This document shows, piece by piece, positions 35,547 to 44,967 of a stretch of DNA of 64,000 nt (positions are counted from its first letter, which is position 1; each line of letters starts with the position of its first letter). Both the position numbers and the translations under genes were made by a program. Below the pieces are notes generated by a model. It ran no database searches and was not told where the DNA came from. It saw only the letters and a list, made by a program, of their open reading frames with translations. Source of the DNA: Westiellopsis prolifica IICB1 (lineage in GTDB: Bacteria > Cyanobacteriota > Cyanobacteriia > Cyanobacteriales > Nostocaceae); NCBI RefSeq assembly GCF_004323185.1, contig NZ_NAPS01000002.1, positions 2,507,636-2,571,635 on the forward strand. The letters run 5' to 3'.

Positions 35547-38500
35547 ATGACTACCCTCTTTACCAATCAATCCCCAAGCGTTGCTAATTTCACCGATAAT
35601 GTTCCCTACGAACTAGGCATGAAATTTCGCAGCGCCGCAGGGGGACAAATTACCACCCTTCGGTTTTGGAAAGCTGCTAGCGAGACAGGAACTCATACTG
35701 GTAGGCTGTGGACAGCGACGGGAACTCTCCTAGCAAGCGTGACTTTTTCTAATGAGACTGCTTCTGGCTGGCAGGAACAAGCTCTCAGTACGCCAGTTAA
35801 CATTCAAGCTAACACAACCTATGTAGTCAGTGTCAACGTCAACACTCATTATGTCTTCACCAATGATCAACTGGCTAACTCCATAACCAATGGGGATTTA
35901 AGTTCAGTGGCAGATGGTAACAATGGGGTGTTTAATGGAACTTCAGGAGCCTTCCCAAGCAATTCTTACCGGAATACGAATTATTTTCGTGACATCAACT
36001 TTGTAGTTGTCTCCCTACCGACGATTACAAAGACCGGTGGTGACAATCAGAGTGGTGCGACAGGTGCAACTTTGCCTAACCCCTTAGTTGTTCAGGTCAA
36101 AGACAGTGCTGGTAATCCTCAATCTGGAGTGACGGTGAATTTTGCCGTTACCGCTGGCGGGGGGTCAGTTTCGCCAGCAAGTGCAGTAACTAATGCTAGC
36201 GGTCAGGCTAGTACCACTTTAACGCTGGGAACTGCTACTGGGGCAAGCAGTCCTGTAACTAATACTGTCAGTGCTACAGCAACCGGCGTTGGTAGCGTAA
36301 CCTTTACTGCTACTGCCAACCCTTCAGTGAGCAGCCAAAAGATTTTCACGACTCAAACCCCAAGTAATGCGAATTTGACTGATAACGTCCCCTACGAGTT
36401 GGGCATGAAGTTCCGCAGTGCCAGAGGGGGACAAATCTATGGCGTTCGCTTCTGGAAAGCCTCTAGCGAAACGGGAAGTCATGTTGGCAAAATCTGGACG
36501 GCGACGGGAACTCTCCTGGCAAGCGTAACTTTTGTTAATGAGACTGCTTCTGGCTGGCAAGAGCAGTTGCTAGAAACGCCAGTGAGCATTCAAGCTAACA
36601 CGACCTACGTAGTTTCCGTGAACGCTAACGCTTATTATGCCATAACTTATAATGGATTGGGAAGTTCCATTGTCAATGGTGATCTTAGCTCAGTCGCTGA
36701 CGGCAACAATGGAGTGTACAACGTCAACCCGAATTCTTTCCCAACTAATTCTTACCAAAATAGTAACTATTATCGCGATATCACCTTTGTCGTCGGTAGT
36801 AATTTAATTAAAGTCAGTGGAGACAATCAAAGTGGTGCGACAGGAGCGACTTTACCCAATCCCCTAGTTGTACGAGTCGTAAATGCTCAAAACAATCCCC
36901 AATCAGGCGTCACGGTGAACTTTGCCGTTACCAGTGGCGGGGGGTCAGTCTCGCCCACCAGTGCAGTCACAAATGCTAGCGGTCAAGCAAGTACGACTTT
37001 GACATTAGGGCCAGTACCCACCGCCCCTGGAGGGGTAGTAGTAACCGCGACGGCAGTGGGCATCGGCAGTACCACCTTCTCCGCTTCAGCAACTCCGGCG
37101 AACCCCAATCCCATCTATTTGGAAAATCTGAATACTGGCACAACTAACTGGAAGCTTGTCAACCGAGCCAGTGGTGAAATCGCAGGTTATGCCTCAGCAA
37201 CCAGTGTCAACAAAGGTGGGTCGCTGGACATTAAAGTTTCTCTTGGACAAGCTGGACAGTTTACCATCGACGTCTACCGTCTGGGCTACTATGGTGGCAC
37301 AGGAGGAAGGTTGATGGCCAGCAGCGGTTCGCTCAATGGCACAGTCCAACCAGAATGTACCCTAGACTCTAATACCCGTTTGGTTGAGTGTAACTGGACA
37401 ACTTCCTACGTCTTGCAAGTAGGCAATAACTGGACTAGCGGTATTTATGTTGCCAAGCTGACCGACCAAGCAAGTAGCAAAGTGGCGCATGTGTGGTTTG
37501 TCGTCCGAGATGATAGCAGCACTGCCGATGTCTTGTTCCAGAGTGCCGTTTCTTGTGTCCTAGCGTATAGCACGACTGGAGGCTATAGCTTGTACAACTT
37601 TAACAGTATTGGCGGTCAGCGGGCTTTCAAAGTTTCCTATGACCGACCCTTTTCCCAGGCAAGCAAGCAAGAGTCCTACGAGTTCGATACACCCCTGCGA
37701 TGGGAATACAATATGGTGCGCTGGCTAGAATCTCAAGCTTATAATGTCACCTACACCGACAACATGCAGATTCACGCCAATGGTCAAACATTGCTTAATC
37801 CCAACAAACACAAAGTATTCCTGTCTGTAGGCCACGATGAGTACTGGTCTAAAGAAATGCGTGATGCCGTCGAGGCTGGCCGCACTGCTGGGGTTAACTT
37901 GGGATTTTTCTCTGCCAATACTTGCTACTGGCGAGTGAGGTTTGAAAATTCTACTTCTGCTGCTGGACAAGTGCAACCAAACCGGGTGATGGCGTGCTAC
38001 AAACAAGATTGGGCATCAGATCCAGTTGTCCAGCAGCAAGGAGCATCAGCAGCCACTAATAAATTCCGCAGTGTCCAGAACCAACGACCGGAAAACGCCT
38101 TGCTAGGAATCATGTACGGTAGCGACACCTCAAACCTCTATGGAGGTTATAACTACATCGTCACCAACAGCAACGATCCTTACTATGCAAACACGGGACT
38201 CCAGAATGGAGATCAGCTAGAGCTTTTAGTGGGCTATGAATGGGATTTTAAGGTTAGCAACGGGTCTGCTCCTGCGGGTCTAGTCACCTTGTCTCAGTCA
38301 ACAGTTGTACCTGCTGCCTTATTGCCAACCTTCGACGAACCACCAAACGAACAAACTCTTCCTGCTAACCAGGACTTTACCAAGGCTCACTCAGTTCGCT
38401 ACACAGCCAGTAGTGGAGCTAAAGTTTTTGCTTCTGGCACTAATCAGTGGGCATGGGGGCTAGACAGTGATGATGTTAGTCCAGCTAGGGAAGATATTCG

Positions 38501-38582
38501 AGTCAAGCAAATAACTGTCAATATTTTGGCAGACATGGGAGCTAGACCTCAAACGCCAAATGCAAACCTCATTGTTCCTTAA
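35547..38582 (+). CDS. DUF4082/Ig-like mosaic protein with dimethylformamidase-like C-terminus
   Basis: Large predicted surface protein of 1011 residues built of modules. DUF4082 domain 1 (about 1-155) is followed by an Ig-like domain (about 160-255). A second DUF4082 (about 264-420, KIFTTQTPSNANLTDNVPYELGMKFRS) and second Ig-like domain (about 425-520) follow. Residues 525-1011 resemble the large-subunit domain of N,N-dimethylformamidase (RLGYYGGTGGRLM; VGHDEYWSKEMRDAVEAG; NLGFFSANTCYWRVRF). The two DUF4082-Ig units are also close at DNA level. No signal peptide is visible and an in-frame TAA lies just upstream. G+C looks higher than neighbouring genes, a hint of transfer. The role is unknown; substrate could be glycan or amide. 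Confidence 0.87.
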   Translation: MTTLFTNQSPSVANFTDNVPYELGMKFRSAAGGQITTLRFWKAASETGTHTGRLWTATGTLLASVTFSNETASGWQEQALSTPVNIQANTTYVVSVNVNTHYVFTNDQLANSITNGDLSSVADGNNGVFNGTSGAFPSNSYRNTNYFRDINFVVVSLPTITKTGGDNQSGATGATLPNPLVVQVKDSAGNPQSGVTVNFAVTAGGGSVSPASAVTNASGQASTTLTLGTATGASSPVTNTVSATATGVGSVTFTATANPSVSSQKIFTTQTPSNANLTDNVPYELGMKFRSARGGQIYGVRFWKASSETGSHVGKIWTATGTLLASVTFVNETASGWQEQLLETPVSIQANTTYVVSVNANAYYAITYNGLGSSIVNGDLSSVADGNNGVYNVNPNSFPTNSYQNSNYYRDITFVVGSNLIKVSGDNQSGATGATLPNPLVVRVVNAQNNPQSGVTVNFAVTSGGGSVSPTSAVTNASGQASTTLTLGPVPTAPGGVVVTATAVGIGSTTFSASATPANPNPIYLENLNTGTTNWKLVNRASGEIAGYASATSVNKGGSLDIKVSLGQAGQFTIDVYRLGYYGGTGGRLMASSGSLNGTVQPECTLDSNTRLVECNWTTSYVLQVGNNWTSGIYVAKLTDQASSKVAHVWFVVRDDSSTADVLFQSAVSCVLAYSTTGGYSLYNFNSIGGQRAFKVSYDRPFSQASKQESYEFDTPLRWEYNMVRWLESQAYNVTYTDNMQIHANGQTLLNPNKHKVFLSVGHDEYWSKEMRDAVEAGRTAGVNLGFFSANTCYWRVRFENSTSAAGQVQPNRVMACYKQDWASDPVVQQQGASAATNKFRSVQNQRPENALLGIMYGSDTSNLYGGYNYIVTNSNDPYYANTGLQNGDQLELLVGYEWDFKVSNGSAPAGLVTLSQSTVVPAALLPTFDEPPNEQTLPANQDFTKAHSVRYTASSGAKVFASGTNQWAWGLDSDDVSPAREDIRVKQITVNILADMGARPQTPNANLIVP

Positions 38583-38620
38583 AAGCGCCCGACGGGCAGT
38601 CCACTAACCGCAATGAATGG

Positions 38621-38676
38621 AAGAAACACGAGCTATTTTGCTGAATATTTTATAAGCTTTATAGCTCGTATTTCTT
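38621..38676. terminator. Long-stem bidirectional terminator-like hairpin
   Basis: AAGAAACACGAGCTAT (38621-38636) pairs with ATAGCTCGTATTTCTT (38661-38676), 15 of 16 positions matching, with a 24-base loop. It lies 38 bases after the mosaic protein and 28 bases before the next gene, suggesting a boundary between the two. Confidence 0.6.
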
Positions 38677-38703
38677 AAAAGTATCCCACAAGGAGTATGT
38701 ATC

Positions 38704-39666
38704 GTGACACCATTAAAACGCCGACAATTTACCCAACTGGCCGCTGCCGGTTTGACTTCCACTATTGTTGCCGATATCTCTAGTAAGGCGGTTGCTCAAA
38801 ATAATGGAAAGAGTGAAGAGGTTCTTTATGGAGTAAACCTTCCTAATACAGCCAAGGCTCTCAACCGGGAAGACCAAACTCCGCCAGTGGAATTAGGTAC
38901 TAGCGAAATGGAGACGGGAAGGGTTGTTTCTAGAAGCAATGTACCAGTTCAGTCTGTGGACAATCCATCGTCTGTACGAAAAAAATCTCGTGCCTTCTTT
39001 ACTGGTGACTCTGATCGTGTTACCAAATTAACAGCACCTGGAGATGGAAATTTAGTAATTTCTACAGTTTCTAGTACTAGGAATGGTTATTTTAACCATC
39101 TTATTTATACTGTTGGAGGTGCTAGAAATCCTCAATTCAGAGCGAAAAAAGTTCTGGATTTAGAGGCAGCCAATCAGACTATTGAAAGCTTGTTAAGTCT
39201 TCCCAAAGATCAACTTTTGTGCCTAGTTGGAACTGAGGGTATCCCACCTTTTACTTTTAGAACAATAGATTCCAGAAGTGGTAAAATTCTTTCTGGTGAT
39301 GATCTGGCTCTACCCCCATTGCCGCCTAACTATCGATTTGCTAACCTATGCCAAGATCCGAAGGGAAATATTTTCGCAACCGAGACTGGTCCAGATGGTA
39401 TCCCCGTTTTAATCTTGATGAACTTGCAGGAAAAAGCCACAGTTACTGGCAAGGTTAAAATTCAGAGACTGACTCCACTGAACTTTGAAGGAAGCCCTAT
39501 AATCAACGATCTTAAAGACTTGAATTTCTCTTCCTCTGGTCAATTGTATGCGCTGACTACTGATAAGGGTGGAAAAAATAATGCCCTATTTACGGTAGAC
39601 ACCAGAAGCGGCAAGATGGGACTAGTAAGAGAGTTTCCATTCGAGAAATTTGCGTTCTCTGTCTAG
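38704..39666 (+). CDS. Tat-signal hypothetical protein
   Basis: A 320-residue exported protein starting at GTG 38704. The N-terminus MTPLKRRQFTQLAAAG has a twin-arginine motif, a hydrophobic segment and a likely cleavage near AVAQ at about 32. The mature part alternates short strands and turns (FFTGDSDRVTKLTAPGDGNLVI; RTIDSRSGKIL), consistent with a beta-propeller of a few blades. There is no recognisable catalytic motif. It follows the mosaic protein on the same strand, and an AAGGAG box lies upstream. Because folded proteins use Tat, a cofactor or a folded binding domain is likely. Confidence 0.78.
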   Translation: MTPLKRRQFTQLAAAGLTSTIVADISSKAVAQNNGKSEEVLYGVNLPNTAKALNREDQTPPVELGTSEMETGRVVSRSNVPVQSVDNPSSVRKKSRAFFTGDSDRVTKLTAPGDGNLVISTVSSTRNGYFNHLIYTVGGARNPQFRAKKVLDLEAANQTIESLLSLPKDQLLCLVGTEGIPPFTFRTIDSRSGKILSGDDLALPPLPPNYRFANLCQDPKGNIFATETGPDGIPVLILMNLQEKATVTGKVKIQRLTPLNFEGSPIINDLKDLNFSSSGQLYALTTDKGGKNNALFTVDTRSGKMGLVREFPFEKFAFSV

Positions 39667-39796
39667 TACAAATTGATCAAAATTTAGTCTAAAAATAGAT
39701 TGTTTGAGTACGGTTGTAAGTCTCTTTTTCCTAGCATTTATACATACGTTCGCATAATTCAAATTCTGGAACGAGAAATAATTAAACTAAAAGAAA

Positions 39797-40771
39797 ATGC
39801 AAAATAGTCGCGTATTAATTACAGGTGGTGCAGGCTTAGTTGGCTCCCATATTGCTGATTTGCTAGTTAACGAGGGAGTTGCGGAAATTGTTGTTTTGGA
39901 TAATTTTACGCGCGGACGACTGGCGAACCTAGCTTGGACAAAAGAACATGGACCTCTGGTGATTGTTGAAGGCGATATTCGAGATCAAAAACTTTTAGCA
40001 GAAGTCATGCAGGGTGTTGATTATGTCTTTCACCAAGCAGCAATCCGTATTACCCAATGTGCAGAAGAACCCCGTTTGGCGTTGGAAGTCCTAGCTGATG
40101 GCACATTTAATGTTTTGGAAGCCGCAGTCAACGCTAAAGTCAAAAAAGTAGTCGCCGCTTCTTCTGCTTCGATTTACGGGATGGCAGAAGATTTCCCCAC
40201 TACTGAATCTCACCATCCCTATAATAACCGTACGCTTTACGGTGCTGCTAAGGTCTTTAATGAGGGATTATTACGTAGTTTCTACGATATGTACGGTTTA
40301 GACTATGTAGCATTACGTTATTTTAACGTCTACGGACCGCGTATGGATATTTATGGTGTTTACACCGAAGTACTGATCCGGTGGATGGATAGAATAGCCG
40401 CAGGTCAACCACCACTAATTTTTGGCGATGGTAAGCAGACTATGGACTTTGTGTATATTGAAGATATCGCCAGAGCAAATATTTTAGCTGCTAAAGCCGA
40501 TGTGACAGACGAGGTATTTAATATTGCTAGTGGTGTTGAAAGCAGTTTGAATGACCTCGCTTATAGCTTGGCTAAGGTAATGGAATCGGACTTGCAGCCA
40601 GAATATGGTCCAGAACGCAAAGTTAACCCCGTACAACGCCGACTTGCAGATGTCAGCAAAGCTGAGAAATTATTGGCTTTTAAAGCAGAGGTCTCTTTAG
40701 AAGAGGGGTTACGTCGGTTGGTGAATTGGTGGCGTTCTGAAAAGCAGACGAAGGAAACAAGTAATGTCTGA
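39797..40771 (+). CDS. NAD-dependent nucleotide-sugar epimerase/dehydratase
   Basis: Extended SDR enzyme of 324 residues. The cofactor motif is GGAGLVGSH at 10-18; the catalytic YGAAK pair lies near 152-156 with SSASIYG before it. The sequence resembles UDP-glucose 4-epimerases and related WbpP/WbiB enzymes, but the substrate cannot be settled. The gene overlaps the following aminotransferase by 8 bases, so the two probably make one amino sugar: an epimerase/dehydratase step then transamination. Confidence 0.92.
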   Translation: MQNSRVLITGGAGLVGSHIADLLVNEGVAEIVVLDNFTRGRLANLAWTKEHGPLVIVEGDIRDQKLLAEVMQGVDYVFHQAAIRITQCAEEPRLALEVLADGTFNVLEAAVNAKVKKVVAASSASIYGMAEDFPTTESHHPYNNRTLYGAAKVFNEGLLRSFYDMYGLDYVALRYFNVYGPRMDIYGVYTEVLIRWMDRIAAGQPPLIFGDGKQTMDFVYIEDIARANILAAKADVTDEVFNIASGVESSLNDLAYSLAKVMESDLQPEYGPERKVNPVQRRLADVSKAEKLLAFKAEVSLEEGLRRLVNWWRSEKQTKETSNV

Positions 40772-41975
40772 AAAAATACAAACTATACCGATTGCCAAAC
40801 CCTGGCTGGGTGAAGCCGAAGCAGAAGCATCTAGGCGTGCAATTATGTCTGGGTGGGTGACACAGGGGCCGGAAGTCTCCGCCTTTGAGCAGGAGTTTGC
40901 TGCTTATGTAGGGGGAAAATATGCTTGCGCTGTTTCCAATTGTACAACAGCTTTACACCTAGCACTGTTAGCTGTGGGAGTGCAGCCTGGGGATGAAGTG
41001 ATTACTGTCAGTCATTCCTATATTGCCACCGCCAACAGTATCCGTTATTGTGGGGCAATCCCTGTGTTTGTGGATATTGAACCACAGACATATAACATTA
41101 ACCCGATGTTGATTGGAGATGCGATTAGCGATCGCACTCGCGCTATTCTCATTGTCCACCAAATGGGGATGCCTTGCGACCTCAAACCCATCTTGGACAT
41201 TGCCCGTAATCACAGTTTACCAGTCATTGAAGATGCAGCCTGTGCGATCGCCAGTGAAATTCTCTGGGACGGGAAGTGGGAGAAAATCGGTAAACCACAC
41301 GGTGATATTGCCTGCTTTTCCTTTCATCCCCGCAAAGTGATCACCACTGGTGACGGGGGAATGCTAACCACCAATAACCCAGAATGGGACAAGCAGTTTC
41401 GCCTCTGGCGTCAACACGGAATGAGCGTTCCTGATACCGTGCGTCACGGAGCAAAACAGGTGATATTTGAGTCTTACCCCATGCTGGGTTATAACTATCG
41501 GATGACTGATATCCAAGCAGCAGTTGGACGGGAACAACTCAAACGCCTCCCAGCAATTGTCGAGCGTCGGCGTTATTTGGCACAACGGTATCAGGACATG
41601 TTGGCGGATGTACCCGGTTTGAAATTACCGACAGAACCAGCTTGGGCAAAAACTAACTGGCAGAGTTTCTGTGTGAGGTTGCCAGAAAAATGTGACCAAG
41701 TGCAAGTGATGCAGGTAATGCTAGATGCTGGAGTATCGACACGTCGGGGAATTATGTGCGCCCATCGGGAACCAGCTTATAGTATAGAAGCTTGGTCTTG
41801 TGGAATTGATGGTGATGCTTGTGATTGCAAACAAGGAAACTGTCAGCGCCTCACTGAAAGTGAACAAGCTCAGGATCATACAATTATTTTGCCACTGTTT
41901 CACCAGATGACCGAGCAGGAACAAAATCGGGTGGTTGAGGTTATGAAAACAGCTTGTGAACCGATTTTGGATTAA
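40764..41975 (+). CDS. DegT/DnrJ/EryC1 aminotransferase with C-terminal cysteine motif
   Basis: PLP-dependent sugar aminotransferase of 403 residues, similar to perosamine-synthase-type enzymes. The Schiff-base lysine is in CFSFHPRKVITTGDGG at about residue 192; PLP Asp is in VIEDAACAI. Unusually, the segment CGIDGDACDCKQGNC near 352-366 packs four cysteines into 15 residues, suggesting a metal or disulfide element absent from the WlbC-like paralogue at 31.7 kb. It overlaps the epimerase by 8 bases. A terminator-like hairpin at 42141 ends the segment. Confidence 0.92.
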   Translation: MSEKIQTIPIAKPWLGEAEAEASRRAIMSGWVTQGPEVSAFEQEFAAYVGGKYACAVSNCTTALHLALLAVGVQPGDEVITVSHSYIATANSIRYCGAIPVFVDIEPQTYNINPMLIGDAISDRTRAILIVHQMGMPCDLKPILDIARNHSLPVIEDAACAIASEILWDGKWEKIGKPHGDIACFSFHPRKVITTGDGGMLTTNNPEWDKQFRLWRQHGMSVPDTVRHGAKQVIFESYPMLGYNYRMTDIQAAVGREQLKRLPAIVERRRYLAQRYQDMLADVPGLKLPTEPAWAKTNWQSFCVRLPEKCDQVQVMQVMLDAGVSTRRGIMCAHREPAYSIEAWSCGIDGDACDCKQGNCQRLTESEQAQDHTIILPLFHQMTEQEQNRVVEVMKTACEPILD

Positions 41976-42140
41976 CCCAACAGATAAATCTGCTGGCTCC
42001 ATACATCCAAGGAATTATTGCGTGAACAACAGCGGTGACGAGCGATCGCAACCCCCGTCGCTGAATAATAGAAGACTAAAAATATGATATGGTGCTGAGA
42101 AATCAGAGGACAAATGTCTAATTTTGTATTTGTAATTGAC

Positions 42141-42177
42141 ACGATCGCTTTTCTTTAGAGAGAGTGATCGTTTTTTG
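42141..42177 (+). terminator. Rho-independent terminator
   Basis: ACGATCGCT (42141-42149) pairs with AGTGATCGT (42163-42171), one G-T pair, followed by six T. It lies 165 bases after the aminotransferase and only 28 bases before the next glycosyltransferase start. Confidence 0.75.
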
Positions 42178-42204
42178 TTCTAAAAAGAAGATGAAAAAAA
42201 CTGT

Positions 42205-43866
42205 ATGAAGCAATTAGCAAACGATACACTCAGCCTTTGGCGTGAAGAAGGTAAACAGCAGATTCAACAAAATTATCAGGAATTTCGCAATTTAGTTGTT
42301 CAAGCCAAAGATCATCTCGCTCGTGGTAACTATAATGTTGCAGCAGTATATGCACAAATGGCAGCTCTATATGGCTTTTGGCGACATAGTGGTTTATTTG
42401 TCAGTCCAGAACTAGAGCAAATTCTGATTACCATTGGATTAAAAACCATACCAAATTTTCCCAAGCAAAATATATTACTACCTGGTAAACAAAGGAGAGT
42501 CTTACATGTAGCCAGTGCAGTACAAAGCATTGGTGGACTTGGTAGAATGATTTGGCGCTGGATAGAACAAGATACAGAAAGTACTCATTCCCTTGTTTTA
42601 ACTCAACAAGCTTCTGCCTATGTACCCAAGATTATTAAAGATGCTGTTTCCAAAAGCGGCGGCAAAATATACTCTTTAAATGAAACTACGATTGGCGGTA
42701 TGTTGTCTTGGGCAAGAAAATTACGCAAAATAGCTGCATTTGCAGATGTAGTAATTTTGCATATCTGGCCAGATGATGCAATTCCCCTCATCGCCTTTGC
42801 TAATAAAGAACAATCTCCACCCGTTCTTTTTTTAGATCACGCTGATCACGGCTTTTGGCTAGGAGCTAGTATCAGTGATGTTGTAATTAATCTGCGTACT
42901 TCTGGAATGCTTCTAGCACAAGAACGTAGAGGTATTGCAGCTGAACGGGTTGCCCTTTTACCAATCATTTTACCTGCTATCCACAGAACTATTTCCCGCA
43001 CCGAAGCCAAACAAAAATTGGGCTTAGACTCAAACAGTATTCTTTTGCTATCCATCGCCAGAGCGCCAAAATACAAGACAATTAATGGTACAAACTTTGC
43101 TGATGCCCATGTTCCACTTTTAGAAAAATACGACAATGCAGTTTTAGTAGTAATTGGCCCAGGTGACAGCGAAGATTGGTCAGCAGCAGTTGAGCGGACA
43201 GGAGGAAGAATTAAAATATTTGCAGAGCGGGAAGATACGGCAGTATTTTACCAAGCTGCTGATATCTACGTAGACTCATTTCCGATTATTTCCATCACAT
43301 CATTACTAGAAGCTGGCAGCTATGGTGTACCTTTAGTAACTCGTTATCCCTACTCCGATGCTTGCGGTATTATTGGTTCTGATGCCCCAGGTTTAGACGA
43401 AAATCTCCTACGTGCAGGTAATCTTGAGGAATATACAGAAATTCTATCTCGCTTGGTTGAAGATGAACAATTTAGATTATCCCTCTCAGAAGCAACCAAG
43501 AAATCTATTAGTGATCAACACATGGGAAGTAACTGGCAAGATTCCCTAGAGAAAATTTATGCTCAGGCTAATAACTTACCTCGCGTAGACTTCAATTGTA
43601 ATTTACAAGATGAAGTGTATTTTGGTGAACCAGATATATTATTGCCGCAAATATTTTTCCACGCTTGCGGACAAGAAAAAATCGATCCAGAAAGCCTGAA
43701 GAAATGGCAGATGATGCCGTTTAATCAAAGATTCTTGTTCTGGATGAATCAACTCAAAACAAAAGGTTTTGGTCGCAATGGGAAGATAGACTTGCTTCTA
43801 CCTCAATGGCTTTATTTGAATTTAAGAAAATATGTCATCGATGTTGTTAAAAAAAGCATAGCTTGA
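42205..43866 (+). CDS. Glycosyltransferase, GT-B like, with N-terminal helical extension (paralogue 1)
   Basis: Protein of 553 residues. About 1-90 form a helical region with the motif YNVAAVYAQMAALYGFWRHSG. Residues from 100 resemble a GT-B transferase: RVLHVASAVQSIGGLGRMIWRW, then the donor half with LLSIARAPKYKTINGTNF, RIKIFAEREDTAVFYQAADIYVDSFP and SITSLLEAGSYGVPLVTRYPYSD. The paralogue at 44968-46665 is closely similar (the core segments match at most positions). The pair flanks a GT2 gene. The C-terminal 80 residues are unique and hydrophobic. The acceptor is unknown. Confidence 0.87.
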   Translation: MKQLANDTLSLWREEGKQQIQQNYQEFRNLVVQAKDHLARGNYNVAAVYAQMAALYGFWRHSGLFVSPELEQILITIGLKTIPNFPKQNILLPGKQRRVLHVASAVQSIGGLGRMIWRWIEQDTESTHSLVLTQQASAYVPKIIKDAVSKSGGKIYSLNETTIGGMLSWARKLRKIAAFADVVILHIWPDDAIPLIAFANKEQSPPVLFLDHADHGFWLGASISDVVINLRTSGMLLAQERRGIAAERVALLPIILPAIHRTISRTEAKQKLGLDSNSILLLSIARAPKYKTINGTNFADAHVPLLEKYDNAVLVVIGPGDSEDWSAAVERTGGRIKIFAEREDTAVFYQAADIYVDSFPIISITSLLEAGSYGVPLVTRYPYSDACGIIGSDAPGLDENLLRAGNLEEYTEILSRLVEDEQFRLSLSEATKKSISDQHMGSNWQDSLEKIYAQANNLPRVDFNCNLQDEVYFGEPDILLPQIFFHACGQEKIDPESLKKWQMMPFNQRFLFWMNQLKTKGFGRNGKIDLLLPQWLYLNLRKYVIDVVKKSIA

Positions 43867-43868
43867 AT

Positions 43869-44765
43869 ATGAACTTAATTGAAAAACTAGAATATAAAAT
43901 ATTTAAACTTATCAACCCCCTTTGGTTTTCATCGTTTTTTATTAAGTACATTGATTCCCAGCCAAATTTCCAAACATCGAGAAAAATCTCTGTGGCTATT
44001 CCTCATTATCAAAGAGGTAAAAAAATACATGTTACTTTAAAAAATATTTTGAAAGACGATAGAATTGATGAGATAGTTATTTTAGATGATGGGTCTAGTC
44101 AAGAAGAATTTAATTTTCTGCTCAAAAATTTATCTAGATTTTCTGAAAAAATTAAGTTATTTCACAGAAAAGAAAATTTAGGCATCTTACGGAATAAAAT
44201 TCAGGTTGTTAATCTTTGTAGTAATGATTGGGTAATTTTATTAGATAGTGATAATAGTCTTTTTAAAAAATACCTAGATGCTATTTTTAATTTAAATAAA
44301 TGGGAAGAAGACACCATTTATTGTCCTGATTTTGCTTATCCTAACTTTGATTTTCGCGTTCTGAGTGGAGAAATAATCGATTTTCATAAATGTTCGGACT
44401 TCGATTTTAGCAAGTTGGGAGCTTTTATGAATGATGGTAATTATTTTTTAAATAAGCGAAACTTTGTTAGTACACTGTTTGCATATAAAGATTTTCATGC
44501 TTTATCAGATGTAATCTTTGCAAATTATATTTGGCTTTCGGCTGGTAATAAATTAGAAGTCTTACGTAATGCTCCTTATTTTCATAGGGTTCATTCTGGA
44601 AGTATATGGGTGAATACTATGAATAAAAATGTTCAACATGCTGAGATAATTTCAGATTTATTAAGCAAGAGAATTAAAGCTGAACCAGATTATTTGAGTA
44701 AATATTTTGAAGTTTTGTCTGATAATTGGTTAGAGCCAACACCTGTTTTTTTGTCAGATATATAA
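43869..44765 (+). CDS. Glycosyltransferase family 2
   Basis: GT-A fold transferase of about 299 residues. The motifs are SVAIPHYQRGKKIHVTL, IVILDDGSS and the metal-binding DXD in VILLDSDNS. I use ATG 43869, two bases after the preceding stop, rather than TTG 43863. It lies between two closely similar glycosyltransferases, so all three may build one repeat-unit branch. AT-rich codon use. Confidence 0.87.
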   Translation: MNLIEKLEYKIFKLINPLWFSSFFIKYIDSQPNFQTSRKISVAIPHYQRGKKIHVTLKNILKDDRIDEIVILDDGSSQEEFNFLLKNLSRFSEKIKLFHRKENLGILRNKIQVVNLCSNDWVILLDSDNSLFKKYLDAIFNLNKWEEDTIYCPDFAYPNFDFRVLSGEIIDFHKCSDFDFSKLGAFMNDGNYFLNKRNFVSTLFAYKDFHALSDVIFANYIWLSAGNKLEVLRNAPYFHRVHSGSIWVNTMNKNVQHAEIISDLLSKRIKAEPDYLSKYFEVLSDNWLEPTPVFLSDI

Positions 44766-44845
44766 GAGGATGTTTGAAAAGTTTTGTTGTTGGTAGCAAA
44801 GTTGTAGATCCCCCTAAATACTCCTTAATACCAACTTCGGATAAT

Positions 44846-44923
44846 TAGATCTCTTGCACAAATATTTTTTACCCCACCCTAACCCTAAGCGTAAACGCTT
44901 AGGGAACTAAATCTTCCCCTCGT
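44846..44923. repeat. Truncated copy of the TAGACCTCTTGCA element
   Basis: Begins TAGATCTCTTGCACAAA and continues ATATTTTTTACCCCACCCTA, then CCCTAAGCGTAAACGCTTAGGG, ending near CCCCTCGTT. It matches the right half of the 18966-19097 element in the opposite orientation, and the other end is missing. Confidence 0.7.
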
Positions 44924-44967
44924 TAATACCAGAAAATATAAAATATTGTAGTTAGTATGATCAAATA

